The notes: a model not told the origin generated them from the sequence alone. DNA of 36,063 nucleotides from Aquimarina algiphila (GCF_007489275.1 NZ_VLNR01000094.1:1-36063), one strand, 5' to 3'. Shown: positions 1 to 9,527, counted from the stretch's first letter. Translations and numbers: made by a program.

Positions 1-129
1 TTGAGGGATTTAAAAATAGAATCTTATCAAAGATCACAGCAATGACCATTATTCAATATATCAATAGGTTTGAATTCAACAGAAATATAAACAACCTAAA
101 AATTAATATTAACTAAATGCACAACGGGT
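1..129 (+). mobile_element. Right end of a probable IS982-like insertion sequence
   Basis: It comprises the transposase tail plus the putative terminal inverted repeat AATGCACAACGGGT at about 116-129. The boundary is inferred from this short sequence only. Bases 130-280, between it and lipA, show nothing else recognisable. Confidence 0.4.
3..116 (+). CDS. C-terminal tail of a transposase, probably IS982 family (5' end outside window)
   Basis: The third frame is open from the window edge to a TAA at 114-116 and encodes about 37 residues (…KNRILSKITAMTIIQYINRF…). The 'RxLxKITAxTIxQYIN' pattern with 'FNRNINNLKI' resembles, from memory, the C-terminus of Bacteroidota IS982-family transposases. 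About five bases after the stop is AATGCACAACGGGT, which fits a terminal inverted repeat of such an element. The rest of the element lies outside, so neither the other inverted repeat nor the DDE residues can be checked. It could instead be the tail of an unrelated protein. Confidence 0.5.
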   Translation, partial: EGFKNRILSKITAMTIIQYINRFEFNRNINNLKININ

Positions 130-281
130 GTACCTAACTTAATCCTTATATCATTTTCGCTAAGAAAGGGATATGATCATCATAGAACAATACTAAATCT
201 TACTATTTCTTAATGCCTTTACAATTTCAATATATCAATACAACTTTAATAAGAACTTATTATTAATCTAAGCTTTCTTTG

Positions 282-289
282 TATTTTTG
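282..289 (+). promoter_or_regulatory. Possible -7 box of a Bacteroidota promoter for lipA
   Basis: TATTTTTG matches the Bacteroidota -7 consensus TAnnTTTG and lies 17 bases before the lipA ATG. No convincing TTG -33 element is seen at the usual spacing, so this is a weak call. Confidence 0.3.
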
Positions 290-306
290 CTAAAAATATT
301 GCTTGT

Positions 307-1179
307 ATGAATAATGATGTTGTCAGTGTAGCACCTCCTAAAGGAAAACCAAAATGGTTACGAGTTAAACTTCCTACCGGAAAAAAATATACAGAACTTA
401 GGGGATTAGTAGACAAATATAACCTACACACGATTTGTACTTCGGGGAGTTGCCCTAATATGGGAGAATGCTGGAGTGAAGGTACAGCCACTTTTATGAT
501 TTTAGGTAACATTTGTACGCGTTCTTGTGGTTTTTGTGGAGTAAAGACAGGAAGACCCGAAACTGTAGATTGGGAGGAACCTGAAAAAGTAGCTCGGTCT
601 ATAAAGATAATGAACATAAAACATGCCGTTGTTACTTCTGTAGATAGAGATGATCTTTCTGATGGAGGTTCAATTATTTGGTCAGAAACTATCCAAGCCA
701 TTCGCAGAATGAATCCAGAAACAACATTAGAGACGTTAATTCCGGATTTTCAAGGAAAAACAAAAAATATAGATAGAATTATCGCTGTAAAGCCAGAAGT
801 AGTTTCTCATAATATGGAAACTGTAAAAAGACTAACACGCGAAGTTCGTATTCAGGCTAAATATGAACAAAGCCTTCAGGTATTAAAATATCTTAAAGAT
901 AATGGAATTGACCGTACAAAAAGTGGAATCATGCTTGGCCTTGGCGAAAAAGAAGAAGAAGTTATTCAAACATTGACAGATTTAAGATCAGTTAATTTGG
1001 ATATTGTGACTATTGGACAATATTTACAGCCAAGTAAGAAACATCTACCTGTAAAAGAATTCATAACTCCGGACCAGTTTAAAAAATATGAAGAAATAGG
1101 CTTAGATATGGGATTTAGACATGTAGAAAGTGGCGCCCTGGTAAGATCTTCATATAAAGCTCAAAAACATTTAACATAA
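307..1179 (+). CDS. lipA: Lipoyl synthase (radical SAM)
   Basis: LipA inserts two sulfurs into octanoyl groups on the E2 and H proteins, completing lipoate cofactors for the 2-oxoacid dehydrogenases and the glycine cleavage system in the cytoplasm. Both cluster motifs are visible: auxiliary-cluster cysteines C44, C49 and C55 (CTSGSCPNMGEC) and the radical-SAM motif C70-x3-C74-x2-C77 (CTRSCGFC). The C-terminal 'ESGALVRSSY' carries the serine region that ligates the auxiliary cluster. At 290 aa it is of normal length. The GAPDH gene starts 24 bases after its stop on the same strand, suggesting co-transcription. Confidence 0.97.
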   Translation: MNNDVVSVAPPKGKPKWLRVKLPTGKKYTELRGLVDKYNLHTICTSGSCPNMGECWSEGTATFMILGNICTRSCGFCGVKTGRPETVDWEEPEKVARSIKIMNIKHAVVTSVDRDDLSDGGSIIWSETIQAIRRMNPETTLETLIPDFQGKTKNIDRIIAVKPEVVSHNMETVKRLTREVRIQAKYEQSLQVLKYLKDNGIDRTKSGIMLGLGEKEEEVIQTLTDLRSVNLDIVTIGQYLQPSKKHLPVKEFITPDQFKKYEEIGLDMGFRHVESGALVRSSYKAQKHLT

Positions 1180-1203
1180 TTCTAAATCAAGGGTAAGAGT
1201 TTA

Positions 1204-2208
1204 ATGAATACACCTATAAGAATTGCAATCAACGGATTTGGAAGAATAGGTCGTAATCTTTTTAGATTATTAATCGATCACCAAAGCATAGAAGTCGTAG
1301 CTATAAATGACCTTGCAGATACAAAGACATTAAGTCATCTTTTAAAATATGATAGTATTCATGGACTTTTACCTTTTGAGGTATCTCATGATGATAATCA
1401 TATTATTGTTGATGGAAAATCTACACCACTACTTAATGAAACTGATCCGGCACATTGTAATTGGAAAAAATATGATGTAGATATTGTCATTGAAGCAACA
1501 GGGAAATTCAAAACAAAAAATAAAGCAGAAGGGCATCTAAAAGCTGGAGCTAAAAAAGTTATTCTTTCTGCACCTTCTATAGAAGATAGTATTAAAACTG
1601 TTGTTTTAGGTGTAAATGAGGAAGTTATAGATGACTCAGAAACCATAATATCAAATGCTTCCTGTACTACAAACAATGCAGCACCAATGATTAAGGTCGT
1701 TAATGACTTATGCGGAATAGAACAAGCTTACATCACTACTATTCATAGTTACACAACAGATCAAAGTTTACATGATCAACCTCATAGAGACTTAAGAAGA
1801 GCTAGAGCTGCCAGCCAATCCATTGTTCCTACAACAACGGGAGCCGCAAAAGCTTTAACAAAAATTTTTCCTGAATTGAGTAGTGTTATTGGTGGATGTG
1901 GTATTCGTGTTCCTGTCCCCAACGGATCCCTTACAGACATTACTTTTAATGTAAAAAAAGAAACATCTATTCAAGAAATTAACGAAGAGTTTAAAAAAGC
2001 ATCAAACACATATTTAAAAGGAATTCTTTCATACACAGAAGACCCAATCGTATCTGTTGATATTATAGGTAATCCTCACTCCTGTATCTTTGATTCGTTG
2101 ATGACATCTGTTATAGGAAAAATGGTAAAAATTATTGGTTGGTATGATAATGAAATCGGCTATAGCAGTAGAATAATTGATTTAATTATTAACATTTGTA
2201 AGAAATAA
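1204..2208 (+). CDS. gap: Glyceraldehyde-3-phosphate dehydrogenase, type I
   Basis: This cytoplasmic enzyme oxidises glyceraldehyde-3-phosphate to 1,3-bisphosphoglycerate. The N-terminal Rossmann motif INGFGRIGR is at residues 9-17, the NAD-preferring 'AINDL' at 33-37, the catalytic C154 in SNASCTTN, and the partner His at 181 in TIHSYTTDQ. After the catalytic motif it reads TTNNAAP rather than the common TTNCLAP, so the second conserved Cys is absent, as in several family members. The C-terminal WYDNEIGYS is typical. Length (334 aa) is normal. It sits between lipA and a sensor kinase; many flavobacteria have more than one gap gene, so this may not be the main glycolytic copy. Confidence 0.95.
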   Translation: MNTPIRIAINGFGRIGRNLFRLLIDHQSIEVVAINDLADTKTLSHLLKYDSIHGLLPFEVSHDDNHIIVDGKSTPLLNETDPAHCNWKKYDVDIVIEATGKFKTKNKAEGHLKAGAKKVILSAPSIEDSIKTVVLGVNEEVIDDSETIISNASCTTNNAAPMIKVVNDLCGIEQAYITTIHSYTTDQSLHDQPHRDLRRARAASQSIVPTTTGAAKALTKIFPELSSVIGGCGIRVPVPNGSLTDITFNVKKETSIQEINEEFKKASNTYLKGILSYTEDPIVSVDIIGNPHSCIFDSLMTSVIGKMVKIIGWYDNEIGYSSRIIDLIINICKK

Positions 2209-2238
2209 CTATCTTAGTTGAGATATTTCAGAGGAAAA

Positions 2239-4461
2239 ATGCCAACCCAAATCAGATATTTTATAATAAAAATTTTACTTATTTGTTGTTTTTTCAGCTA
2301 TTCACAAACAAGTGAATTTGAAGAAAACATTCAGATAAAGGATTCTATTGACAATTATTTACTCAATGCTTACAGGTCTATTGATCAAGCTCAATTAAAA
2401 CAAGCTCTATTTAATATTTCTTTGGCAAAAGAAATAGCTATGGATGATCAAGACAGAAGCTATCAAGCAAAAACGAGCTTAGTCCTGGCAAAATTATATA
2501 GTCAACTAGGGGATTTAAAAAAAGCAGAAGAACAAGTCCTTGACGCAATTAAAATTCAAAAAGAAGATAATGACAAGGTGATGTTAACTTGCTCATATGC
2601 ACTTTATGGTTCTATTGCAACACAAACAAAAGACTATAAAACCGCTGAAGATGTATTAAAGAAGGCTCTTGCATTTACCAAAAATAATCATAATGAAGAT
2701 GAAGAAGGATTCATCAATCTAAATCTTGGTATTTTGTCTCTGGAGCAAGGACAGCCAGAAATAGCAATACAATACTTCAATAAAGGTCTTCCAAAAATCA
2801 CCTCTTTAAATCAATTTTATAATAAAGCAAAACTATATATAAACAAAGCTAAAGCCCAATTATCTCTAGAGCAATATGATGAAGCCAAAGAGTCTAACGA
2901 TCTTTCTATGCAAATAGGAAAAAAGATGGGTTATGCTGTAATTAGATCAGAATGCTATAAACTATATAGTGATATTTACGATAAAAAAGAGGATTATTTA
3001 ACTTCTTTACAAAACCTAAGAACTCATCAAAAAATCAAAGACTCTTTATTTAATACAAATAAAGAAATTATAGTTCAGGAAGCAGGTGCAAAATTAAATT
3101 TAAATGAAAACAATGTCCTTATTGAAGAATTAACTGAAGAAAACATCCAACAACAAAAATCTTTAAAACTTGGACGCTTAACCACCATCCTGAGTATTGC
3201 ACTTATTACAATACTCTCTTTACTGACACTTTCTCTTTATAAAAACAATAACTTGAGAGCCAGAGCTAATGAGCTATTGCAAAATAAAAATACAGAACTT
3301 ATACTAGCCAAAGAAAATGCAGAAAGAGCTAGTGAAGCTAAAGTTCAATTTCTCTCCACAATAACTCATGAACTAAGAACACCATTATATGCTGTTACTG
3401 GATTAACTCATTTACTTCTTGAGGAAAGTCCTACACCTAACCAGAAAGAACATCTTAATTCCCTTAAGTTTTCTGGCGAATACCTACTATCACTTATAAA
3501 CAACATACTAGATCTAAATAAACTAGAAGCCAATAAAGTAGAAATAGAAAACACATCATTTAATTTAAAGAAAAGAATAAATGACGTATTAATTGCTTTA
3601 GGAAAATCTGCTAATGATAGAAATAATAAACTTCATTATGAATTTGATGAATCTATACCTTCTAAACTAAAAGGAGACCCATTAAAAATATCTCAAATCT
3701 TAATCAATCTTATTGGTAATTCTATAAAATTTACCCAAAAAGGAGATATCTGGATACGGGTAAAACCAATTAGCAAATCCGAAAACAAAGTACTTCTCAA
3801 TTTTGAAATTGAAGATAATGGAGTGGGGATTTCTGAAAAGAAGCAACAAAGTATATTTGAAAATTTCACACAAGGCTCTGTTCAGATAAATAGAAAATTT
3901 GGCGGAACAGGATTAGGACTCTCTATCGTAAAAAATCTTCTATCCTTAATGAATAGTGAAATCAAATTAGAAAGTAAATTAGGAAAAGGATCCAAGTTTT
4001 TATTTAACCTTGAATTCGAAATTTTTGAAGATAAAAGCCCTAATTATGCTGAAGAAGCTAAAAGAATAGATTATAACATCCTAATAGACAAACGAATTCT
4101 TGTTGTAGAAGATAATAAGATCAATCAACTGATTACCAGAAAAATATTAGAAAAAAATAAAATAAAGTGTGATGTTGCTGATAATGGTGACATTGCCGTT
4201 AATAAAGTCAAAGAAAATACTTTCGATTTGATTCTTATGGATATTCATATGCCAGGAATTAGCGGAATTGAAGCCACTAAACAAATTAGAGAATTTAATA
4301 AAGAAATACCAATAATTGCATTAACAGCAGTTACTCTTGACGATAATCTAGATGAATTCTATGATAACGGTTTTAATGACATCATACCTAAACCTTATAA
4401 GACCGAGGAGTTTTTCACTAAACTCCATAAAGCTTTTGTAAAAAATCAAACAACAGCCTAA
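2239..4461 (+). CDS. TPR-containing hybrid histidine kinase with C-terminal receiver
   Basis: This is a membrane sensor kinase. A reading frame exists from a TTG at 2218, but the ATG at 2239 has AGAGGAAAA just before it and gives a clean signal peptide (hydrophobic FIIKILLICCFF…), so that start is used. A periplasmic TPR region follows (roughly residues 30-270, including 'AKLYSQLGDLKKAEEQVLDAI'), then one membrane helix near 310-333. The cytoplasmic part has HisKA with H377 (THELRTP), a HATPase with the N-box (NLIGNSIKF), DNGVGI and GGTGLGLSI, and a receiver with phospho-acceptor D668 (LMDIHMP) and a conserved KP. No separate output regulator is adjacent. The gene follows gap by 30 bases. The stimulus is unknown. 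Confidence 0.92.
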   Translation: MPTQIRYFIIKILLICCFFSYSQTSEFEENIQIKDSIDNYLLNAYRSIDQAQLKQALFNISLAKEIAMDDQDRSYQAKTSLVLAKLYSQLGDLKKAEEQVLDAIKIQKEDNDKVMLTCSYALYGSIATQTKDYKTAEDVLKKALAFTKNNHNEDEEGFINLNLGILSLEQGQPEIAIQYFNKGLPKITSLNQFYNKAKLYINKAKAQLSLEQYDEAKESNDLSMQIGKKMGYAVIRSECYKLYSDIYDKKEDYLTSLQNLRTHQKIKDSLFNTNKEIIVQEAGAKLNLNENNVLIEELTEENIQQQKSLKLGRLTTILSIALITILSLLTLSLYKNNNLRARANELLQNKNTELILAKENAERASEAKVQFLSTITHELRTPLYAVTGLTHLLLEESPTPNQKEHLNSLKFSGEYLLSLINNILDLNKLEANKVEIENTSFNLKKRINDVLIALGKSANDRNNKLHYEFDESIPSKLKGDPLKISQILINLIGNSIKFTQKGDIWIRVKPISKSENKVLLNFEIEDNGVGISEKKQQSIFENFTQGSVQINRKFGGTGLGLSIVKNLLSLMNSEIKLESKLGKGSKFLFNLEFEIFEDKSPNYAEEAKRIDYNILIDKRILVVEDNKINQLITRKILEKNKIKCDVADNGDIAVNKVKENTFDLILMDIHMPGISGIEATKQIREFNKEIPIIALTAVTLDDNLDEFYDNGFNDIIPKPYKTEEFFTKLHKAFVKNQTTA

Positions 4462-4541
4462 ACTGGCATAGCTTTTGATAAAAGCTTAACAAAACTTATC
4501 TTATTACGGATAAGTATTTGAGTTAGCCATACACATATAAT

Positions 4542-4571
4542 AAAAAGAGACTTTAACTAAAGTCTCTTTTT
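4542..4571. terminator. Bidirectional rho-independent terminator
   Basis: A perfect stem AAAAAGAGACTTT / AAAGTCTCTTTTT with a four-base loop sits between the convergent kinase and lpxK genes. A- and T-runs on either side allow it to serve both. It overlaps the last codon and stop of lpxK. Confidence 0.85.
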
Positions 4572-5569
4572 ATATACTCCAGCAATTTATCATCAAATAC
4601 ATTAGCATCTTGAATAAAACTGACCTCTATAGGTTGATACCACAATTTATCTTCAGATATATGAGAAGATAACCTCACATAATCTTTTTCTGTAGTTATA
4701 ATAAATTCATGAGTTCTTAATTCATCTAATTCTTTATCTGTAAAACTATGGTGGTCTGGGAAATTAATATGTTTAAACTCTAGCCCTAAAGAGGTGTAAT
4801 AATCGATTAGAGGCATCGGATTTGCGATACCGGTAACTAATGTAAATGGCTGATTTTTTATAGAATGTATTGATTTGGTTTCTGACATATTCACAACATC
4901 CTTACCATAGGCAATAGAAGTAAAAAACAAGAATTGATCAGGTTTCAAAGCCAATTTGCTTGCGATTTCCTCCCTTTTTTTTAAAGATAGGTTCTCAGGA
5001 CATTTGGTAACTACAATAATATTTGCCCTATTAGCTCCTTTTCTTGATTCTCTTAAGTTTCCTGTTGGCAAAACAATATCATCGCAATACAAGTTATAAT
5101 ATGCAGTGAGTAGAATATAAAAACCCGCTTTCACTTTTCGATGTTGATACGCATCATCCAATAAGATCACTTCTGGTCTGGGATTTAATGATCGCAAATT
5201 AGCTATACCATTACGTCGATCAGCATCTACTGCAACTATAACATCAGTAAATTTTTTCTTAAACTGAAGAGGTTCATCACCTACCGCTTTTGCAGTAGCA
5301 GAAGTAGTAACCACTCTAAAACCTTTAGTATTTCTTTTGTAACCCCGGCTTAACGTCGCTAAACGTTTTTTTTCATTTAGTAACCTAATTAAATATTCAA
5401 TCATAGGGGATTTACCAGTTCCCCCTACACTAAGATTTCCCACTGCAATAATAGGAAAACGATAAGTATTAGATTTCTTTATTCCAACATCATACATTTT
5501 ATTCCGCAACCACGTAACGAAGTAATAAAAAGGGACAATTGGTAAAAGTATCTTACGCAATAAGTTCAC
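4553..5569 (-). CDS. lpxK: Tetraacyldisaccharide 4'-kinase
   Basis: LpxK phosphorylates the 4' position of the tetraacylated disaccharide-1-phosphate in lipid A synthesis at the inner membrane face. The P-loop is GNLSVGGTGKSP (residues 44-55), and the family motif DDAYQHRKV (138-146) is present, as are 'SRGYKR' and, near the C-terminus, 'TEKDYVRL'. The hydrophobic N-terminus (ILLPIVPFYYFVTWL) fits membrane attachment. The length of 338 aa is normal. It stands alone on the minus strand, with its promoter presumably in 5570-5719, shared back-to-back with the Nif3 gene. Confidence 0.95.
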   Translation of the reverse strand: MNLLRKILLPIVPFYYFVTWLRNKMYDVGIKKSNTYRFPIIAVGNLSVGGTGKSPMIEYLIRLLNEKKRLATLSRGYKRNTKGFRVVTTSATAKAVGDEPLQFKKKFTDVIVAVDADRRNGIANLRSLNPRPEVILLDDAYQHRKVKAGFYILLTAYYNLYCDDIVLPTGNLRESRKGANRANIIVVTKCPENLSLKKREEIASKLALKPDQFLFFTSIAYGKDVVNMSETKSIHSIKNQPFTLVTGIANPMPLIDYYTSLGLEFKHINFPDHHSFTDKELDELRTHEFIITTEKDYVRLSSHISEDKLWYQPIEVSFIQDANVFDDKLLEYIKRDFS

Positions 5570-5719
5570 ACGGTTAATTTTTTTAATCCATACTCAGCAA
5601 ACAAAAGTATAAAACGAAACTTTGATTATTGAGAAAAGTTTTTTTACATTCAATTTTTATTACTTTAATAAGCTTTTAAAACCTCAATTAGCACAATTTA
5701 ATCAAAAAAATATACCATA

Positions 5720-6814
5720 ATGCAAATAAAAGAAGTTACCCAACATCTAGAAGCTATGGCACCCTTAGCATATGCAGAAGATTTCGACAATGTTGGATTA
5801 CTGGTCGGCAATCCAGAAACTATAGTAACTGGGGTATTAGTTACTTTAGATACTCTTGAAACTATAGTAGATGAAGCCATAGAAAATAACTGCAATCTAA
5901 TTGTAAGTTTCCACCCAATTGTTTTTAAAGGCATTAAAAAATTCAATGGAAATAATTATGTAGAACGTGTAGTAATTAAGGCTATTAAAAATGATATAGC
6001 CATTTTTTCTATGCACACTGCTTTAGACAATGCATTATATGGTGTAAACGATATGATGTGCGAACAGCTAGGGCTGATAAATCGTAAAATTCTGATTCCG
6101 CAAAGCGGAAATATTAAAAAACTAATGACTTTTGCTCCTATAGCTGAAGCTGAAACACTACGCACTAAACTTTTTGAAGCCGGAGCAGGATCAATAGGTA
6201 ATTATGATAATTGTAGTTTTTCATCAGAGGGAACAGGAACTTTTAGAGCCTTAGAAAATGCAAACCCTTCTATTGGAGAAACAGGAAAAATTCATCATGA
6301 AAAAGAAATTCAAATTCAGGTTACTTACCCCAAACATTGCGAAAGCAAGATCCTAAAAGCCCTATTTGAAAATCACTCTTATGAAGAAGTAGCGTATGAA
6401 ATCACTACTCTAGAAAATAAAAATCAAAATATCGGGATGGGTATGATTGGTGAACTTCCTGAAGCTTATGATGAATTAGAATTTCTCAAACACATTAAAA
6501 AAGTATTTAAGACAGGTTGTGTAAAACATTCTGCACTCGGTAACAAACCTATCAAAAAAGTAGCTGTTCTGGGCGGTAGTGGTAGTTTTGCCATAACAAA
6601 CGCGCAAAGAGCCGGGGCAGATATTTTTATTACTTCAGATCTAAAATACCACCAGTTTTACGAGGCAGAAGGAAAACTTATATTAGCCGATATTGGGCAC
6701 TATGAAAGCGAACAATACACAAAAAACCTAATTGTTAGCTATCTTAGAAAAAAAATCAGTAATTTTGCCATCATTTTATCGGATAAAAACACCAATCCCA
6801 TTCAATACATATAA
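5720..6814 (+). CDS. Nif3-like dinuclear metal-centre protein
   Basis: It belongs to the Nif3/YqfO family, often labelled 'GTP cyclohydrolase 1 type 2', whose real reaction is poorly established. Metal-ligand motifs are visible: 'SFHPIVFKG' and 'MHTALDNALYGVND' in the N-terminal half, and 'DIGHYESEQ' near the C-terminus. At 364 aa it is the long form, with the inserted PII/CutA1-like domain in the middle (about residues 130-230, including 'VTYPKHCESKILKALFENHSYEE'). The next gene starts four bases after its stop, so the two form an operon, a pairing common in Bacteroidota. Confidence 0.9.
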   Translation: MQIKEVTQHLEAMAPLAYAEDFDNVGLLVGNPETIVTGVLVTLDTLETIVDEAIENNCNLIVSFHPIVFKGIKKFNGNNYVERVVIKAIKNDIAIFSMHTALDNALYGVNDMMCEQLGLINRKILIPQSGNIKKLMTFAPIAEAETLRTKLFEAGAGSIGNYDNCSFSSEGTGTFRALENANPSIGETGKIHHEKEIQIQVTYPKHCESKILKALFENHSYEEVAYEITTLENKNQNIGMGMIGELPEAYDELEFLKHIKKVFKTGCVKHSALGNKPIKKVAVLGGSGSFAITNAQRAGADIFITSDLKYHQFYEAEGKLILADIGHYESEQYTKNLIVSYLRKKISNFAIILSDKNTNPIQYI

Positions 6815-6817
6815 AAT

Positions 6818-7594
6818 ATGGCAAAGAAAGAAGTTACTGTTGAGCAAAAATTAAGAGCTTTATATGACTTGCAATTAATTGACTCTAGAGTTGATGAGAT
6901 CAGAAACGTGCGGGGAGAATTACCTTTAGAGGTTGAAGATCTTGAAGATGAAGTAGCCGGATTAAACAAAAGATTAGAAAAGCTAAATAACGATCTTGAC
7001 ACTATCGACGAAGGTATCAAGAACAAAAAGAACCTAATAGAGGAAGCTAAATCTCTAATCAAAAAATACGGAGAACAGCAAAAAAATGTTCGTAATAATC
7101 GCGAATATAACTCTCTTAGTAAAGAGGTTGAATTTCAAGAATTAGAAATTCAATTAGCAGAAAAGCACATTAAAGAGCATAAAGCACAGATTGTTCAGAA
7201 AAACGAGATCATCGATCAGACTAAGGGGAAGCTTGCAGAACGTAACGAGCATCTTAATCACAAAAAAGGTGAACTAGATGCTATCTTAGCAGAAACTGAG
7301 AAAGAAGAACAATCATTAATAGCTAAATCTGAAGATTACCAAAAGGATATCGAAGATCGTTTGATTGCAGCTTATAAAAGAATCAGAAAAAATGTAAAGA
7401 ATGGACTAGCAGTAGTAGCCATAGAACGTGGAGCTTCTGGAGGATCGTTTTTTACTATTCCACCACAAGTACAAATGGAAATAGCTTCTCGTAAGAAAAT
7501 TATTACCGACGAGCATAGTGGTAGAATTTTAGTTGATCAAGAATTAGCTAGAGAAGAAAAGGAAAAAATGGAAGCTCTTTTTGCTAAACTATAA
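6818..7594 (+). CDS. Coiled-coil protein of the C4-type zinc-ribbon family, ribbon cysteines missing
   Basis: The first ~180 residues are highly charged heptad-like coiled coil (including 'EVAGLNKRLEKLNNDLDTIDEG'). The C-terminal ~50 residues occupy the place of the zinc ribbon in the family usually annotated 'C4-type zinc ribbon domain-containing protein' ('GGSFFTIPPQ…RILVDQEL'). The protein has no cysteine at all, so metal binding by a C4 ribbon is not possible here. It is the second gene of a Nif3 operon and is followed by a clear terminator. The molecular role is unknown. The family call rests on layout and local similarity. Confidence 0.8.
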   Translation: MAKKEVTVEQKLRALYDLQLIDSRVDEIRNVRGELPLEVEDLEDEVAGLNKRLEKLNNDLDTIDEGIKNKKNLIEEAKSLIKKYGEQQKNVRNNREYNSLSKEVEFQELEIQLAEKHIKEHKAQIVQKNEIIDQTKGKLAERNEHLNHKKGELDAILAETEKEEQSLIAKSEDYQKDIEDRLIAAYKRIRKNVKNGLAVVAIERGASGGSFFTIPPQVQMEIASRKKIITDEHSGRILVDQELAREEKEKMEALFAKL

Positions 7595-7623
7595 TTGAAA
7601 AGAATTCCGAATGTCACATAATA

Positions 7624-7653
7624 AAAGGCCTCAGTTTTTACTGAGGTCTTTTT
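7624..7653 (+). terminator. Rho-independent terminator after the Nif3 operon
   Basis: Inverted repeat CCTCAGT / ACTGAGG with an A-rich 5' flank and a T-rich 3' tail, 30 bases after the stop codon at 7594. Confidence 0.85.
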
Positions 7654-7692
7654 GATTAAATACAATTGAGTCTTTTACAAATCGAGCATAAA

Positions 7693-8928
7693 ATGAATCA
7701 TATCCTCATCATAGGCTTTGTCTGGCCAGAACCCAACTCTTCTGCAGCAGGAAGTCGAATGTTGCAATTAATAGCATTATTCACTTCACAAAACTGGAAA
7801 GTTACTTTTGCTTGCCCAGCCGTAGAAACTAATCACACGGCTAATTTTAATCATCCAAATATCTCCAAAGTAACTATCGAAATAAATAATCCCAGTTTTG
7901 ACCATTTTATCAAAAAAACACAACCAACAATAGTTGTGTTTGATCGATTTATGATAGAAGAACAGTTCGGATGGAGGGTAGCTCAACATTGCCCCAACGC
8001 ATTAAGAATACTAAATACCGAAGATTTACATTCTCTTAGAAAAACGAGACAAGAATGTTTTAAAAATAAAAGAAAATTTGAGATCGAAGATCTTCTAAAC
8101 AACGACTATACAAAAAGAGAAATAGCAAGTATTTACCGATGCGACCTCTCACTAATAATTTCAGACTATGAAGTTAAACTTCTTAAAGAAAATTTCAAAA
8201 TAGATCAAAAATTACTGCACTATTTACCTTTTTTACTGGATCCTATTACAATAGAGACCAAAAACAACTGGCCAGATTACAAAAATCGCAAGCATTTTAT
8301 TACTATTGGAAATTTTAGACATGAACCTAACTGGAATAGTATTTTATTCCTTAAAGAAACCATCTGGCCGTTAATTAAAGAAGAACTCCCAGAGGCTGAA
8401 TTACATATCTACGGATCATACCCTCCCCCTAAAGCCACGCAGCTTCATAATCCAAAAGACAGATTTCATATCAAAGGATGGGCAAAAAACTCCACAGAAG
8501 TACTACAAAACGCACGCGTATGTCTTGCCCCATTGCGATTTGGAGCCGGAATAAAAGGCAAACTTACAGAATCAATGTCATGCGGCACACCTAGCATAAC
8601 GACAAGTATTGGAGCAGAAGGAATGTTAAACGAAGAATCAGACTGGAACGGCTTTATTACAAATGATCCAAAAAAATTTGCTCAAGCAGCCATAAAACTA
8701 TATTCTACACCCAATCTTTGGACACAATCTCAACAGAATGGAATAGAAATTATAAATACCAGATTTCAAAAAAATATGTTTTCTCAAAATATTTTAAACG
8801 AAATAAAAAACATCCAAAACAACCTAAAAGAGCATAGAACACAAAACTTTATAGGAACAATGCTACATTACCACACACTAAGAAGTACAGAATTTATGTC
8901 TCGATGGATTGAAGAAAAAAATAAATAA
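7693..8928 (+). CDS. Glycosyltransferase family 4-like protein
   Basis: The product is a predicted cytoplasmic GT-B fold glycosyltransferase. The N-terminal nucleotide-free domain begins 'ILIIGFVWPEPNSSAAGSRM', typical of GT4. The C-terminal donor-binding half includes 'GNFRHEPNW', 'HIYGSYPP' and 'CLAPLRFGAGIKGKLTESMSCGTPSI', where the Glu of the E-x7-E-like motif sits. A TTG at 7666 extends the frame by nine codons, but the ATG at 7693 gives the better N-terminus. It is a single gene after a terminator, with no other polysaccharide genes around it, so the acceptor cannot be guessed. Confidence 0.85.
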   Translation: MNHILIIGFVWPEPNSSAAGSRMLQLIALFTSQNWKVTFACPAVETNHTANFNHPNISKVTIEINNPSFDHFIKKTQPTIVVFDRFMIEEQFGWRVAQHCPNALRILNTEDLHSLRKTRQECFKNKRKFEIEDLLNNDYTKREIASIYRCDLSLIISDYEVKLLKENFKIDQKLLHYLPFLLDPITIETKNNWPDYKNRKHFITIGNFRHEPNWNSILFLKETIWPLIKEELPEAELHIYGSYPPPKATQLHNPKDRFHIKGWAKNSTEVLQNARVCLAPLRFGAGIKGKLTESMSCGTPSITTSIGAEGMLNEESDWNGFITNDPKKFAQAAIKLYSTPNLWTQSQQNGIEIINTRFQKNMFSQNILNEIKNIQNNLKEHRTQNFIGTMLHYHTLRSTEFMSRWIEEKNK

Positions 8929-9181
8929 AAGAAATATGTAGCACCCCACGCCATCTAAATACAAACCCCTAAACAAACTTAAATCATTTTCATAAATCAA
9001 TAGAAAGCAAAAAACAAATGAAGTTTATAATTATCTGAAGAAAACTACAATCAAAAAACCCTCCCTTATCAGATGATCAAAGAATTAAACCCCTTGACTA
9101 AAAACAGAATAAAACTATCTAGAAAGGACTCCTGCACAAAACTCCACTAACTTTTGAACTGCTTCATGTCAAATGCAAAAC
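8929..9181. other. Intergenic stretch without recognised features
   Basis: This AT-rich spacer lies between the convergent glycosyltransferase and rpsT. No open frame of useful length, repeat or RNA is seen apart from the rpsT terminator that follows. Confidence 0.5.
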
Positions 9182-9211
9182 AAAAAAGCTTTTCCATAAT
9201 ATGGAAAAGCT
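9182..9211 (-). terminator. Rho-independent terminator of rpsT
   Basis: On the minus strand GAGCTTTTCCAT / ATGGAAAAGCTT forms a stem with a 3-base loop, followed by TTTTTTG, about 35 bases after the rpsT stop. Confidence 0.85.
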
Positions 9212-9243
9212 CATTATATTATAAAACGTAAAGAACTATATAA

Positions 9244-9492
9244 TTATAGTGCAGCTACGTGTTTTGCTAATTGCGATTTTAAGTTAGCAGCTTTATTCTT
9301 ATGAATAACATTATTCTTAGCTAACTTGTCAAGCATAGAAACTACTGTTGGAAACAAAGTTTCTGCTTCTTTCTTATCAGACTCACGTAATTTTTTGATA
9401 GCATTACGAGTTGTTTTATGCTGATATCTGTTTCTAAGACGCTTTGTCTCGTTACTTCTAATTCTTTTTAATGCTGACTTATGATTTGCCAT
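9244..9492 (-). CDS. rpsT: 30S ribosomal protein S20
   Basis: This small basic protein binds 16S rRNA in the 30S subunit. The N-terminus MANHKSALKRIRSNETKRLRNR and the C-terminal 'KNVIHKNKAANLKSQLAKHVAAL' match S20 closely, and 82 aa is the expected size. The two tRNA-Glu genes lie just upstream on the same strand. Confidence 0.97.
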   Translation of the reverse strand: MANHKSALKRIRSNETKRLRNRYQHKTTRNAIKKLRESDKKEAETLFPTVVSMLDKLAKNNVIHKNKAANLKSQLAKHVAAL

Positions 9493-9527
9493 CTCTCTTC
9501 TATTAAATTTCTTTACTATATCATTCG

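Noticed and set aside
246..701. Minus-strand open frame of 151 codons over lipA
   Set aside because: Antisense to an unmistakable lipA gene; no family features.
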